A stretch of DNA of 35,332 bases from contig JAHJHL010000186.1 in assembly GCA_018823905.1 (NCBI GenBank), positions 1 to 35,332 on the forward strand, read 5' to 3'. Source of the DNA: Alphaproteobacteria bacterium (GTDB lineage Bacteria; Pseudomonadota; Alphaproteobacteria; Sphingomonadales; Sphingomonadaceae). Below, piece by piece: positions 27,973 to 35,332 of this stretch (its first letter is position 1; every line of letters begins with the position of its first letter). The notes beneath the pieces were generated by a model. The model worked only from the letters and a program-made list of their open reading frames with translations. It had not been told where the DNA came from and made no database searches. The position numbers and the translations under genes are program-made.

Positions 27973-27993
27973 CCCTTTCCGGTGCGGAAGGGG
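27973..27993 (+). promoter_or_regulatory. intercistronic hairpin after gcvH
   Basis: CCCTTTCCG (27973-27981) pairs with CGGAAGGGG (27985-27993) over nine base pairs (one G-U) with a GTG triloop. It lies between gcvH and the next gene, with no T-tract. It may protect the 3' end of a gcvTH message or reduce downstream expression; this is inferred. Confidence 0.5.
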
Positions 27994-28005
27994 GGGAGGG
28001 ATAGG

Positions 28006-28797
28006 ATGACCGACGTCGCCTTAGCCAATTGCCGCCTGATGGTGGCGACGCCCATTTATGAAGGGGCACAGGGCACTTATGTCCGCGCGGCGCTGGCTTT
28101 GGCGCTGCGCGCGCAGGCGATGGGCATTTCGGTCCGCTTTGAATTCATCCTCTACCAGCCGTCGATCACCCGCGCGCGCAACATGCTGGTGGCGATGTTC
28201 CTCGCCAGCGATTGCACGCACCTGCTGTTCATCGATGCCGATATCGATTTTTCGGCCGACGATGTGTTTTCGCTGGTCCGCGCGATGGAGGCGAATCCCG
28301 ATTGCGGGGTGCTGGGCGGCGCCTATCCGCGGCGGATGATCAACTGGGCCAATGTCGCGCGCGCAGTGGAGCAGGGGCTGGCCAAGGATAATCCCGCCGA
28401 TCTGGCGCGCTACACCGGCGACTTCGCGCTGCATTTCCTGAACCCCGAGCAGAATTTCAAGATGACCGACCTCGTCGAACTGACGCGGCTCGGTACTGCG
28501 ATGATGCTGATCCGTCGTGCGGTGCTCGAGGGCATGGCGGCGGCGATGCCCGACCTCGTATTCCGGCCCGATCCCGCCGAACGACAGGCGCATGGCGTCG
28601 GCGACATCGTTCCCGCTTTCTTCTGTCCCTATATCGAGCCCGAAGGTCAGGCGCTGCTCTCCGACGATTACGCCTTTTGTCGCCGCGTGCGCGATGCAGG
28701 GTTTCGCATCTGGCTCGCGCCGTGGATCCGCACGACCCATGCCGGCCCGGCAATCTTCTCCGGCACCCTCGCCGACACCGTCCAGCTTTTTTCCTAA
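28006..28797 (+). CDS. glycosyltransferase-like protein inside the gcv operon
   Basis: A 263-residue soluble protein with a GT-A-like pattern: MVATPIYEGAQGTYVRAAL near the N-terminus, SITRARNMLVAMFLASDCTH, and the acidic motif FIDADIDF at 75-82 that resembles the metal-binding DxD site. Later segments include GGAYPRRMI and LLSDDYAFCRRVRDAGFRIWL. The nearest recognisable fold is a family 2-type or Anp1-type glycosyltransferase; donor and acceptor are unknown. ATG 28006 has GGGAGGGATAGG upstream and is preferred to an earlier in-frame start at 27982. It interrupts the gcvH-gcvPA order on the same strand, 27 bases before gcvPA. Confidence 0.75.
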   Translation: MTDVALANCRLMVATPIYEGAQGTYVRAALALALRAQAMGISVRFEFILYQPSITRARNMLVAMFLASDCTHLLFIDADIDFSADDVFSLVRAMEANPDCGVLGGAYPRRMINWANVARAVEQGLAKDNPADLARYTGDFALHFLNPEQNFKMTDLVELTRLGTAMMLIRRAVLEGMAAAMPDLVFRPDPAERQAHGVGDIVPAFFCPYIEPEGQALLSDDYAFCRRVRDAGFRIWLAPWIRTTHAGPAIFSGTLADTVQLFS

Positions 28798-28824
28798 AAA
28801 CCAGCTTCTTCTGCGGAGTAGTTC

Positions 28825-30183
28825 ATGCGTTACCTCCCCCTTACGACCGATGACCGCAGCGCGATGCTCGCCACCATCGGCGCGGCGTCGATCGATGATC
28901 TGTTCGCCGATGTGCCGGTCGATGCGCGGCTCGACGGCCCGATTGCTGACCTGCCGCTGCACGCCAGTGAGCTGGCGGTCGAACGCCATATGGCGGCGCT
29001 GTCGCGCCAGAACCGCGCCGCGGGCGACGGGCCGTTTTTCCTCGGCGCCGGCGCCTACCGCCACCATGTCCCCGCCAGCGTCGATCATCTGATCCAGCGC
29101 GGCGAGTTCCTGACCGCCTACACGCCGTATCAGCCCGAAATTGCGCAGGGTACGCTGCAGATGCTGTTCGAATTCCAGTCGCAGGTCGCACGCCTGCTCG
29201 GCACCGACGTCGCCAATGCGTCGATGTACGACGGTTCGACCGCGTGCTGGGAAGCGATCGTGATGGCACGGCGGATCACCAAGCGTGGCAAGGCGCTGCT
29301 CTCGACCGGGCTGCACCCGCATTACCGCAGCGTCGCGCGCACGATGGCGAAATATACCGGCGATGTGCTCGTCGATGGCGATCCCAGCCTGGAGGCGGGG
29401 ACCGACTGGGCGGCGCTTGCGGCAGCGATCGATAAGGAGACGAGCTGCGTCGTCGTTCAATATCCCGACATCCTCGGCCGCATCGACGATATGACTACGC
29501 TGGCTTCGGCGTGTCAGGCCGCAGGGGCGCTGTTGATTGCAGTGGTCACCGAACCTGTTGCGCTCGGGCTGATCAAGGCGCCGGGCGAAATGGGCGCCGA
29601 CATCGTGGTCGGTGAAGGGCAGTCGATCGGGGTCGGGTTGCAATTCGGCGGGCCTTATGTCGGCCTGTTCGCCTGCAAGACCAAATATGTTCGTCAGATG
29701 CCTGGCCGCCTGTGCGGCGAGACGGTCGACGCGAATGGCAAGCGTGGCTTTGTGCTGACGCTGTCGACGCGCGAGCAGCATATCCGCCGTGAAAAGGCGA
29801 CGAGCAATATCTGTACCAATTCCGGGCTTTGTGCGCTGGCCTTCAGCATCCATATGACTTTGCTCGGCGAAGCAGGGCTGCGTCAGCTCGCCGCAATCAA
29901 CCATGGCCGCGCCAAGATGGCCGCAACCGAACTGGCCAAAATCCCCGGCGTGTCGGTGCTGAACAACAGCTATTTCAACGAATTCACCCTGCTGCTGCCG
30001 ACCGAGGCGCGCCCCGTGATCCACAAGCTGGCTGAACGCGATATCCTCGGCGGCGTGTCGCTTGGGCGGCTCTATCCCGCCAACGCAAACTTAGCGAACG
30101 GCCTCGTCGTCGCCGTCACCGAAACCGTCACCGAGGCGGATATTTCTGCCTTTGCTGCGGCTCTGAAGGAGGTGCTGGCATGA
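28825..30183 (+). CDS. gcvPA: glycine dehydrogenase (decarboxylating) subunit 1
   Basis: N-terminal half of the split P protein, the PLP-dependent glycine decarboxylase of the cleavage system. The 452-residue product includes [50 protein letters not shown] and [18 protein letters not shown], all conserved in GcvPA. It works as a heterotetramer with GcvPB, which carries the PLP lysine. CGGAG lies eight bases before the ATG. The stop overlaps gcvPB (ATGA). Confidence 0.96.
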   Translation: MRYLPLTTDDRSAMLATIGAASIDDLFADVPVDARLDGPIADLPLHASELAVERHMAALSRQNRAAGDGPFFLGAGAYRHHVPASVDHLIQRGEFLTAYTPYQPEIAQGTLQMLFEFQSQVARLLGTDVANASMYDGSTACWEAIVMARRITKRGKALLSTGLHPHYRSVARTMAKYTGDVLVDGDPSLEAGTDWAALAAAIDKETSCVVVQYPDILGRIDDMTTLASACQAAGALLIAVVTEPVALGLIKAPGEMGADIVVGEGQSIGVGLQFGGPYVGLFACKTKYVRQMPGRLCGETVDANGKRGFVLTLSTREQHIRREKATSNICTNSGLCALAFSIHMTLLGEAGLRQLAAINHGRAKMAATELAKIPGVSVLNNSYFNEFTLLLPTEARPVIHKLAERDILGGVSLGRLYPANANLANGLVVAVTETVTEADISAFAAALKEVLA

Positions 30184-31724
30184 CCGCGCTCAACCCCGGC
30201 GGCTGGCGCCCCGAAATGACCGCTGCGGGCGGTGCCGACGACACCACGACCTTCACCGGCAACCGTGCGCTGATGCTCGAGGAAGCGCTGATCTTCGAAA
30301 TCGGTTCGACCGCGACCACCGGCGTCGATTTCGACGAGACGGCGCCCGCCGCCGACCTCGGTGCGCTCACGCGCTCCGCGCCGATCGGCCTGCCGGGGCT
30401 CAGCGAGGCCGAAACGGTGCGTCACTATACGCGCCTGTCGCGGCAGAATTACGCGATCGACCTCGGCCTGTTCCCGCTCGGCAGCTGCACGATGAAGCAC
30501 AACCCGCGCCTCAACGAAAAGGTCGCGCGAATGCCTGGCTTTGCCGATGCGCACCCGTTGCAGCCGCAGGAAACGGTGCAGGGCGCCTATGCCGTGATCC
30601 ATGAACTCGCCGAATGGCTAATTACGCTCACCGGCATGGACAGCGTCGCGATGTCGCCCAAGGCGGGCGCGCACGGCGAGCTTTGCGGCATATTGTGCAT
30701 CAAGGCTGCGCTCGAAGCGCGCGGCGAAGACCGGCGGGTGATCCTGGTTCCCGAAAGCGCGCATGGCACCAACCCCGCGACCGCGGCTTTCGCGGGCTTC
30801 ACCGTCGAGGATATTCCGGCGACCGAGGCAGGCCGCGTCAACCTCGAAGCGCTCAAGGCGCGGCTCGGGCCCGACGTGGCGGGGGTGATGATCACCAACC
30901 CGAACACCTGCGGGCTGTTCGAGCGCGACATGAAGGCGATTTCGGACGCGGTCCACGCCGCGGGCGGCTATGTCTATTGCGACGGCGCCAATTTCAACGC
31001 GATCGTCGGCCGGGTGCGCCCCGGCGACCTCGGCGTCGATGCGATGCACATCAATCTGCACAAGACCTTCTCGACCCCGCATGGCGGCGGCGGCCCAGGC
31101 TCGGGGCCGGTGGTGCTGTCTGAAGCGCTGGCGCCTTTTGCGCCTTTGCCCTTCGTCACGAAACACGCCGGGGGTTTCCGCCTGATCGAAGAGGAAAGCG
31201 CGGGCGAGGATCATCCGCAGACCTTTGGCCGCATGACCGCCTTTCACGGCCAGATGGGCATGTTCACCCGCGCGCTGGCCTATATCCTCAGCCACGGTGC
31301 CGACGGGCTGAAGCAAGTCGCCGAGGATGCGGTGCTCAATGCGAACTATGTCCTGCGCAGCTTGGAGGGCGTGCTCGACGCGCCGTTCGCCGCGTCGGGG
31401 CCGTGCATGCATGAGGCGCTGTTCAGCGACAAAGGCCTCGCCGAAGGCTTCTCGACCCTCGACATCGCCAAGGGCCTGATCGACGAGGGCTATCATCCGA
31501 TGACGGTCTATTTCCCGCTTGTCGTCCACGGCGCGATGCTCGTCGAGCCGACCGAGACCGAGAGCAAGGCGGCGCTCGACCAGTTCATCGGCGCGCTGCG
31601 CAGCGTCGCAATGCGCGCACGCAATGGCGACCCGGCGCTGAAAACCGCCCCGCATTTCGCCCCGCGCGCGCGGCTTGACGAGACCGCGGCGGCGCGCAAA
31701 CCGGTGCTGGCCTGGCAGGGCTGA
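30180..31724 (+). CDS. gcvPB: glycine dehydrogenase (decarboxylating) subunit 2
   Basis: C-terminal half of the split P protein with the catalytic PLP site. The 514-residue product has [12 protein letters not shown]-like [12 protein letters not shown] near 98-109, [10 protein letters not shown] at 193-202, and the PLP lysine K295 in [19 protein letters not shown] strong site (GAAGGAGG) lies seven bases before ATG 30180. Last gene of the gcv operon; no intrinsic terminator was seen in the 43 bases before the next gene. Confidence 0.96.
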   Translation: MTALNPGGWRPEMTAAGGADDTTTFTGNRALMLEEALIFEIGSTATTGVDFDETAPAADLGALTRSAPIGLPGLSEAETVRHYTRLSRQNYAIDLGLFPLGSCTMKHNPRLNEKVARMPGFADAHPLQPQETVQGAYAVIHELAEWLITLTGMDSVAMSPKAGAHGELCGILCIKAALEARGEDRRVILVPESAHGTNPATAAFAGFTVEDIPATEAGRVNLEALKARLGPDVAGVMITNPNTCGLFERDMKAISDAVHAAGGYVYCDGANFNAIVGRVRPGDLGVDAMHINLHKTFSTPHGGGGPGSGPVVLSEALAPFAPLPFVTKHAGGFRLIEEESAGEDHPQTFGRMTAFHGQMGMFTRALAYILSHGADGLKQVAEDAVLNANYVLRSLEGVLDAPFAASGPCMHEALFSDKGLAEGFSTLDIAKGLIDEGYHPMTVYFPLVVHGAMLVEPTETESKAALDQFIGALRSVAMRARNGDPALKTAPHFAPRARLDETAAARKPVLAWQG

Positions 31725-31767
31725 TGTCCGGCCCGCCACGATAACGAAATAAGGGGGAGGCACGCTT

Positions 31768-32214
31768 ATGAGCTGGGAAACGATCTTTCTGCTGGTCAAT
31801 TATTGGGCGTTCGCCAGCTGGATCGCGCTGGCGTTTCTGCCGCGCGGTCCGAAAATCCTGGCCGTCATCCTCTACGCCGGGGTATTCCTGCTGTGCCTTG
31901 CCTACACCGTTATGATCGGCGGTTTCCTGACGGGTGCCCTCAATCCCGGCGGTCCCGGCGGCGGCGATTTCACGACGCTGGCGGGGGTCATGAAGCTGTT
32001 CGACAGCCCCGGCGGCACGACCTTGGGGTGGACACATTATCTGGCGTTCGACCTGTTCACCGGGATGTGGATCGCGCGCGACGCCGATCAAAAGGGGTTC
32101 AGCCGGATCGTGCAATTCCCGTTCCTGTTCCTGACGTTGATGGTGGGCCCGGTGGGGCTGCTCGCGTGGCTGATCGTCCGCGACCGCCGCGCACGGGCGC
32201 AGGCCAAGGCCTGA
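31768..32214 (+). CDS. ABA4-like membrane protein (DUF4281 type)
   Basis: A 148-residue protein with four predicted membrane spans. The conserved segment GWTHYLAFDLFTGMWIARD followed by FPFLFLTLMVGPVGLLAWL is the signature of the ABA4-like family, named after a plant protein needed for neoxanthin synthesis; the bacterial role is unknown. GGGGGAGG lies about 9 bases before the ATG. Its stop overlaps the methyltransferase start (TGATG), so the two are co-translated. No carotenoid gene is nearby. Confidence 0.85.
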   Translation: MSWETIFLLVNYWAFASWIALAFLPRGPKILAVILYAGVFLLCLAYTVMIGGFLTGALNPGGPGGGDFTTLAGVMKLFDSPGGTTLGWTHYLAFDLFTGMWIARDADQKGFSRIVQFPFLFLTLMVGPVGLLAWLIVRDRRARAQAKA

Positions 32215-32852
32215 TGGCATCGTCGCCGCCATGGATGCCCAGCGACGGCGGCAGTGACGACAAGCGCCACGCGCCCGCGACGCTGCGCAACCGCGATGCA
32301 ATCGCCGCGGGGCTCGCCGAATGGCTGCCAGCGAGTGGCACCGTGCTCGAGATCGCAAGCGGATCGGGCGAGCATGTCGTCCATTTCGCACGGGCCTTGC
32401 CCGCGCTGGGCTGGCAACCAAGCGACCCCGATCCTGCGGGGCTGGTGTCGATCGCGGCATGGTGCGCCGAGGCGGGGCTGGCCAATATCGCGCCGCCGGT
32501 CGCGCTCGATGCCTCGACCCGCGACTGGCCAATCGCGCATGCCGATGCGATGCTGTGCATCAACATGGTGCATATTAGTGAATGGGCCGCCACTGTCGGG
32601 CTTTTTGATGGAAGCGCAAAGCTTCTCCAGAAGGGAGCTCCGCTAATCCTTTACGGACCTTACTTCCGCAAGGATCACCCAACCGCACCCAGCAATCTGG
32701 CCTTTGACGAGAGCTTGAGGGCGCGGAATGCGGAATGGGGCGTGCGTTGGCTGGAGGAGGTTACGGATCTGGCTGAAACCAAAGGGTTTGGGCTAGAAGA
32801 CGTTCGGGAAATGCCCGCAAACAATCTGATTCTGCTGTTCCGGCGGGGTTGA
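32214..32852 (+). CDS. DUF938 SAM-dependent methyltransferase-like protein
   Basis: A 212-residue class I methyltransferase fold with SAM motif VLEIASGSGEHVVHFA (44-59), then INMVHISEW (116-124), LYGPYFRKD and a closing MPANNLILLFRRG, as in the DUF938 (METTL26-like) family. Substrate unknown. The protein is full length and conserved, yet its DNA changes inside the gene: I counted 77% G+C in 32461-32520, 55-57% in the next three 60-base rows and 52% in 32761-32820. The 3' half may come from another lineage. ATG 32214 overlaps the upstream stop; the frame further upstream is a shadow. Confidence 0.88.
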   Translation: MASSPPWMPSDGGSDDKRHAPATLRNRDAIAAGLAEWLPASGTVLEIASGSGEHVVHFARALPALGWQPSDPDPAGLVSIAAWCAEAGLANIAPPVALDASTRDWPIAHADAMLCINMVHISEWAATVGLFDGSAKLLQKGAPLILYGPYFRKDHPTAPSNLAFDESLRARNAEWGVRWLEEVTDLAETKGFGLEDVREMPANNLILLFRRG

Positions 32853-32956
32853 TGTCTGCGTGGGCGATGAGTGGGGGAATCACGAAAGTTCTAATTGCGA
32901 AGCTAAAATCGGCACTTGCCGCAAGCCTCGTTTACCGTCTTAGAAAGGCACCCTGA
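32852..32956 (+). CDS. possible 34-residue peptide coupled to the DUF938 gene
   Basis: An ATG at 32852 overlaps the DUF938 stop (TGATG) and opens a 34-codon frame ending at TGA 32954-32956. The peptide is basic and amphipathic (KVLIAKLKSALAASLVYRLR). The coupling arrangement is like that of the two genes upstream, but there is no homology I recognise and such a short frame can arise by chance. Confidence 0.3.
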   Translation: MSAWAMSGGITKVLIAKLKSALAASLVYRLRKAP

Positions 32957-32982
32957 CGATTGTCCAAAGTGCTCTAAAAGCT

Positions 32983-35217
32983 TCAATTATTCTTGAGAGC
33001 GGCCAAGGCTGTCGCGTTTTTAATGTTCTGAAGAACCTCACCCTTCTTTGCACTGCTCCAACCCAAGCGGGTTTCTATTTCTTCGACAACGGTGATAAGC
33101 CTCTTCGATTGATCATCGTCCAGGGCTTTTGTGTGGGCTAGATACCAAAGGCGCTCAATAAAACATTCCAAAACGAAGCCGCTTCTTTTTTTATCTCTGA
33201 TCACTTCACACCAAAGATTCTTCCATTGGGGATCATTCGTATCCTCTAGTATATAAAGTATCATGATATATTCTGCGGTCGAAAGATTTCCTTCCCGAAT
33301 AATCTCATGCAATGTTTCCGACATTGAAGGCGATGATATTTGATCAATAACAACTGATCCTGTCATATTGAACATCAATTTAGACATTATGTAATTTATG
33401 AATTCCATTTCCTCATCTGAAATTTTCTCTGCTGTGCTGCCGCTTATGGCAGATAAGATTTCCATCATCTCTTCCATAAGTACCAAGTATATTTTTGCCC
33501 AACTTTCTAGAACGGTTTTGGTGGCTGGTCCTTTTATTTCATAGTCTGTGAAATCAGAATTTTTGATAATTTTTGCTAAGAGTTCAATGGATGCCATATG
33601 CGTGCTCGGCCGCAGCGGATCTGTAGGTTTTGCTTTGTCGGCGCTTATTGCTTGTTGCGCTCGGTCTCTAGTCGCCCTGACGATGTCCCCATCCGCATTT
33701 TCAATACTTTCGGTCAGCGATGGTTCTCCGCGCGCCATTGCCCGACGGTCAGCTTCGTCCATCATTTCATCGACTTGATCGTCAGTTAGGCGAGTGCGCT
33801 TGATCTTGTTTAGGCGTGACCGGGTGGTACCAACCTCTAGTTCCTTCGACGCGGTCTGATCAAATTTCTTAATGTCGCAGTCGTTAAATCTAGTTGGGCT
33901 TCGGGTGTCGAGCACAGCAGAAATGGCGCCAATCATATCGGAATTTTCTTGACGAAGTCCGGCCAGCAATTCGAGCTCACGAGGCACGTCGAGAAAGTTT
34001 ATTTCTTCTAGGTAATGGTCAAATAGGCTCCGATTAGCGCCAATTGCTCGCGCCATGAAATATTCCTGGAAGCAGTCGTACTTGAACGACACAGTTTCTT
34101 GATTTATTTTTAATATTCCGCATTCTACGAGCTTTTGTAGAACATCGGTTGCCGTGTATCCTAGTTTTTTACGGTTGAAAAATTCAATAAGGAATGCTGT
34201 AGCTTCATTTTCTGTGCAGTATCCATTATTTTTCTGTAGAAAAATTGCTAAGTTTTGTAAGGTTATTTCTTTTCCAACAGGATTAAGTATACCTCTTTTT
34301 GCTAGTTTGAAATCTGCTTTTCCTAGTAGATGGTCGGATATATTATTAAGAAGGGTTGCTTCATTTATTTTCTCGAGATTTCGCTTTTTATTGATGGACC
34401 ATAGTAGAAGAGAGACCATGTAAGGTGTTCTAGGAAGTCCGTCTCGAACCAATTGGTTCATCACGGCCTCAAACATTTGTTTAGCCTCTCCCGTCCCCTC
34501 CTTTGACCATCGATTTGACAGCTGGCGTATGGAGCGTCTGGATAAATCTTTTATGTGAACCTTTGTAAAGTTAGGTAGGTGCTCAGTGAAAACTCGATCC
34601 TTTGATACCCCGCCAGACTCTGGAGTACCAAAACATATCCACCTGTTATTTGAAAATTCTTCTACATGCCTAGAGAAAGCGACAAGGAAATCTTCATCCT
34701 TGTCTGAAAAGTTATCTACAAGAAATACGAAGTACCCGTTTTCAAGAGCTTGATCCAACGAAAATCCGCTAGGAAGGTTTCCATAGAAGTTTGTCACTGA
34801 CCGCTTTATAGAATATGAGTTCAGCTTATAGCTACGTGAGTCAATATAGACTGGTATTGATGGATTATTAGAGCATCCATTTGCTATCTGAGTGATCATA
34901 TGATGACACAGGCTTGATTTTCCGCTGTGCCGAGATCCTAAAAAGATGAAATTTTCATCCGAAATAAGAATCTCGTCCAGCTTAATTTCTTGCGTTGGCG
35001 ATGTTGTGCCGATTTCGTCAGACACTGAGGCCGCATCGCGTTTTACGAGCGGAGGGGGCACAAAGTAGTCTTCGGACTGATCGGCTACTGCCACGGGAAA
35101 ATCTGCAAAGTCTATATGCTCTGCGGCGAGATGCCTAAGCTGTCCCCTATGCCCGCGCATGAGAAGCTCCACTTGGTCGACGCGCGCTGGATCTGACCTG
35201 ACCCCCATTTTCTCCAC
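32983..35217 (-). CDS. STAND/NACHT-type NTPase, 5' end truncated by an IS element
   Basis: A 744-codon AT-rich frame. The NTPase core has Walker A GSRHSGKS (94-101) after a linker with EDYFVPPPL, a Walker B-like FVFLVDN (D168), a sensor-like RWICFGTPES and the FQEYFMA motif (383-389) that closes many NACHT modules. The last 345 residues are helical without a recognised family and would be the sensor region. Residues 1-8 are encoded by DNA that appears to be the IS3 end, so the natural start and any N-terminal effector domain are missing. STAND NTPases of this kind often act in antiphage defence; that role is inferred. It is convergent with DUF938. Best read as a disrupted gene; a shorter protein from M20 is possible. 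Confidence 0.8.
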   Translation of the reverse strand: MEKMGVRSDPARVDQVELLMRGHRGQLRHLAAEHIDFADFPVAVADQSEDYFVPPPLVKRDAASVSDEIGTTSPTQEIKLDEILISDENFIFLGSRHSGKSSLCHHMITQIANGCSNNPSIPVYIDSRSYKLNSYSIKRSVTNFYGNLPSGFSLDQALENGYFVFLVDNFSDKDEDFLVAFSRHVEEFSNNRWICFGTPESGGVSKDRVFTEHLPNFTKVHIKDLSRRSIRQLSNRWSKEGTGEAKQMFEAVMNQLVRDGLPRTPYMVSLLLWSINKKRNLEKINEATLLNNISDHLLGKADFKLAKRGILNPVGKEITLQNLAIFLQKNNGYCTENEATAFLIEFFNRKKLGYTATDVLQKLVECGILKINQETVSFKYDCFQEYFMARAIGANRSLFDHYLEEINFLDVPRELELLAGLRQENSDMIGAISAVLDTRSPTRFNDCDIKKFDQTASKELEVGTTRSRLNKIKRTRLTDDQVDEMMDEADRRAMARGEPSLTESIENADGDIVRATRDRAQQAISADKAKPTDPLRPSTHMASIELLAKIIKNSDFTDYEIKGPATKTVLESWAKIYLVLMEEMMEILSAISGSTAEKISDEEMEFINYIMSKLMFNMTGSVVIDQISSPSMSETLHEIIREGNLSTAEYIMILYILEDTNDPQWKNLWCEVIRDKKRSGFVLECFIERLWYLAHTKALDDDQSKRLITVVEEIETRLGWSSAKKGEVLQNIKNATALAALKNN

Positions 35218-35332
35218 CAGTTGAAGCTAGAGTCCGACCTGAAGAAGGGACGGACAGATGAAGCGGAAGCAGTTTTCGGAAGAACAGATTATCGGCATCC
35301 TGAAGGAGGCCGAAGCGGGCGCGGTGGTCACG
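35194..35332 (+). mobile_element. left end of an IS3-family insertion sequence (partial)
   Basis: The sequence from about 35194 (TGACCTGACCCC) to the window end holds an IS3-type OrfA start and a plausible terminal end beginning TG. The exact boundary is not proven because the right terminal repeat is outside the window. The element interrupts the 5' part of the STAND gene and points away from it. Confidence 0.7.
35258..35332 (+). CDS. IS3-family transposase OrfA, N-terminal 25 residues
   Basis: The frame reads MKRKQFSEEQIIGILKEAEA and continues to the window end. This is the helix-turn-helix start of OrfA proteins of the IS3 family (IS407-like group), which bind the terminal repeats; OrfAB made by frameshifting is the active transposase. 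A purine-rich gaagaaggga lies about nine bases before the ATG. Too short to see the motifs of OrfB. Confidence 0.85.
   Translation, partial: MKRKQFSEEQIIGILKEAEAGAVVT

Larger units (their letters stand above)
32560..35332. other. compositionally foreign segment (probable small island)
   Basis: From inside the DUF938 gene to the IS3 end the sequence loses the host's high-GC codon use. A row in the STAND gene (34201-34260) has 28% G+C and another (34321-34380) 33%, against about 75% in 32221-32280. The segment carries a minus-strand STAND NTPase and an insertion sequence, typical cargo of a defence-type island. No integrase or tRNA is visible; the right boundary lies outside the window. Confidence 0.7.

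Noticed and set aside
26366-28069. Minus-strand open frame of 567 codons opposite gcvT and gcvH
   Set aside because: Shadow of conserved genes and of the riboswitch; no start context or recognisable domain.
28021-30024. Very long minus-strand open frame (667 codons) opposite the glycosyltransferase and gcvPA genes
   Set aside because: It is the antisense shadow of well-recognised plus-strand genes in GC-rich DNA, with a low-complexity Arg/His/Gln-rich translation and no family motifs.
34154-34423. Plus-strand 89-codon frame inside the STAND gene
   Set aside because: It is antisense to a long frame with clear NTPase motifs and has no motif of its own.
1-35332. CRISPR array, tRNA, rRNA or phage integrase
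   Set aside because: I looked for regularly spaced repeats, cloverleaf signatures and integrase motifs and saw none.

Overview
The window looks like chromosomal DNA of a GC-rich alphaproteobacterium, most likely a sphingomonad (Sphingopyxis/Sphingomonas type). This rests on the uniform high-GC codon use, the alphaproteobacterial style of FtsZ tail and FtsL, a split glycine decarboxylase (GcvPA/GcvPB), a ZnuD-like TonB receptor and a hairpin repeat of the kind common in sphingomonads. The genus is an inference; no rRNA gene is present.

Layout. (1) 1-805, minus strand: the 5' part of a TonB-dependent receptor gene. (2) 999-3525: cysK overlapping a small single-span membrane protein and a multi-span GldG-like protein, closed by a probable terminator. 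(3) 3641-22356: a complete division and cell wall (dcw) cluster in the order mraZ, rsmH, ftsL, ftsI, murE, murF, mraY, murD, ftsW, murG, murC, murB, ddl, ftsQ, ftsA, ftsZ. Most neighbours overlap by 1, 4 or 7 bases. The two real breaks are a 115-bp gap with a hairpin repeat between murC and murB and a 153-bp gap before ftsZ. Upstream of mraZ lie four [A/G]GGG units at exact 10-bp spacing (MraZ boxes), several GANTC sites and a foldable leader. (4) 22416-26126: a TPR/SPOR envelope protein, a dGTPase-like HD hydrolase and a small NAD(P)-binding protein, all overlapping. (5) 26191-31724: a tandem glycine riboswitch followed by gcvT, gcvH, a glycosyltransferase-like gene, gcvPA and gcvPB. (6) 31768-32852: an ABA4-like membrane protein coupled to a DUF938 methyltransferase. 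(7) about 32560-35332: a compositionally foreign segment. Base composition drops inside the DUF938 gene, then comes an AT-rich minus-strand gene for a STAND/NACHT-type NTPase. Its 5' end is cut by an IS3-family element whose orfA runs off the window end.

How it works together. The dcw genes make the UDP-MurNAc-pentapeptide and lipid II precursors (murB-F, ddl, mraY, murG) and the divisome that uses them (FtsZ, FtsA, FtsQ, FtsL, FtsW, FtsI). The SPOR protein probably joins the septum. The gcv operon breaks down glycine under riboswitch control and feeds one-carbon units.

Most promising unexplained items: the interrupted STAND NTPase island and its junction inside a housekeeping methyltransferase gene; the mraZ upstream region (MraZ boxes, GANTC cluster and a leader with a possible loop-tail pairing); a candidate ribosome-site switch downstream of the glycine riboswitch; and the glycosyltransferase-like gene inside the gcv operon.
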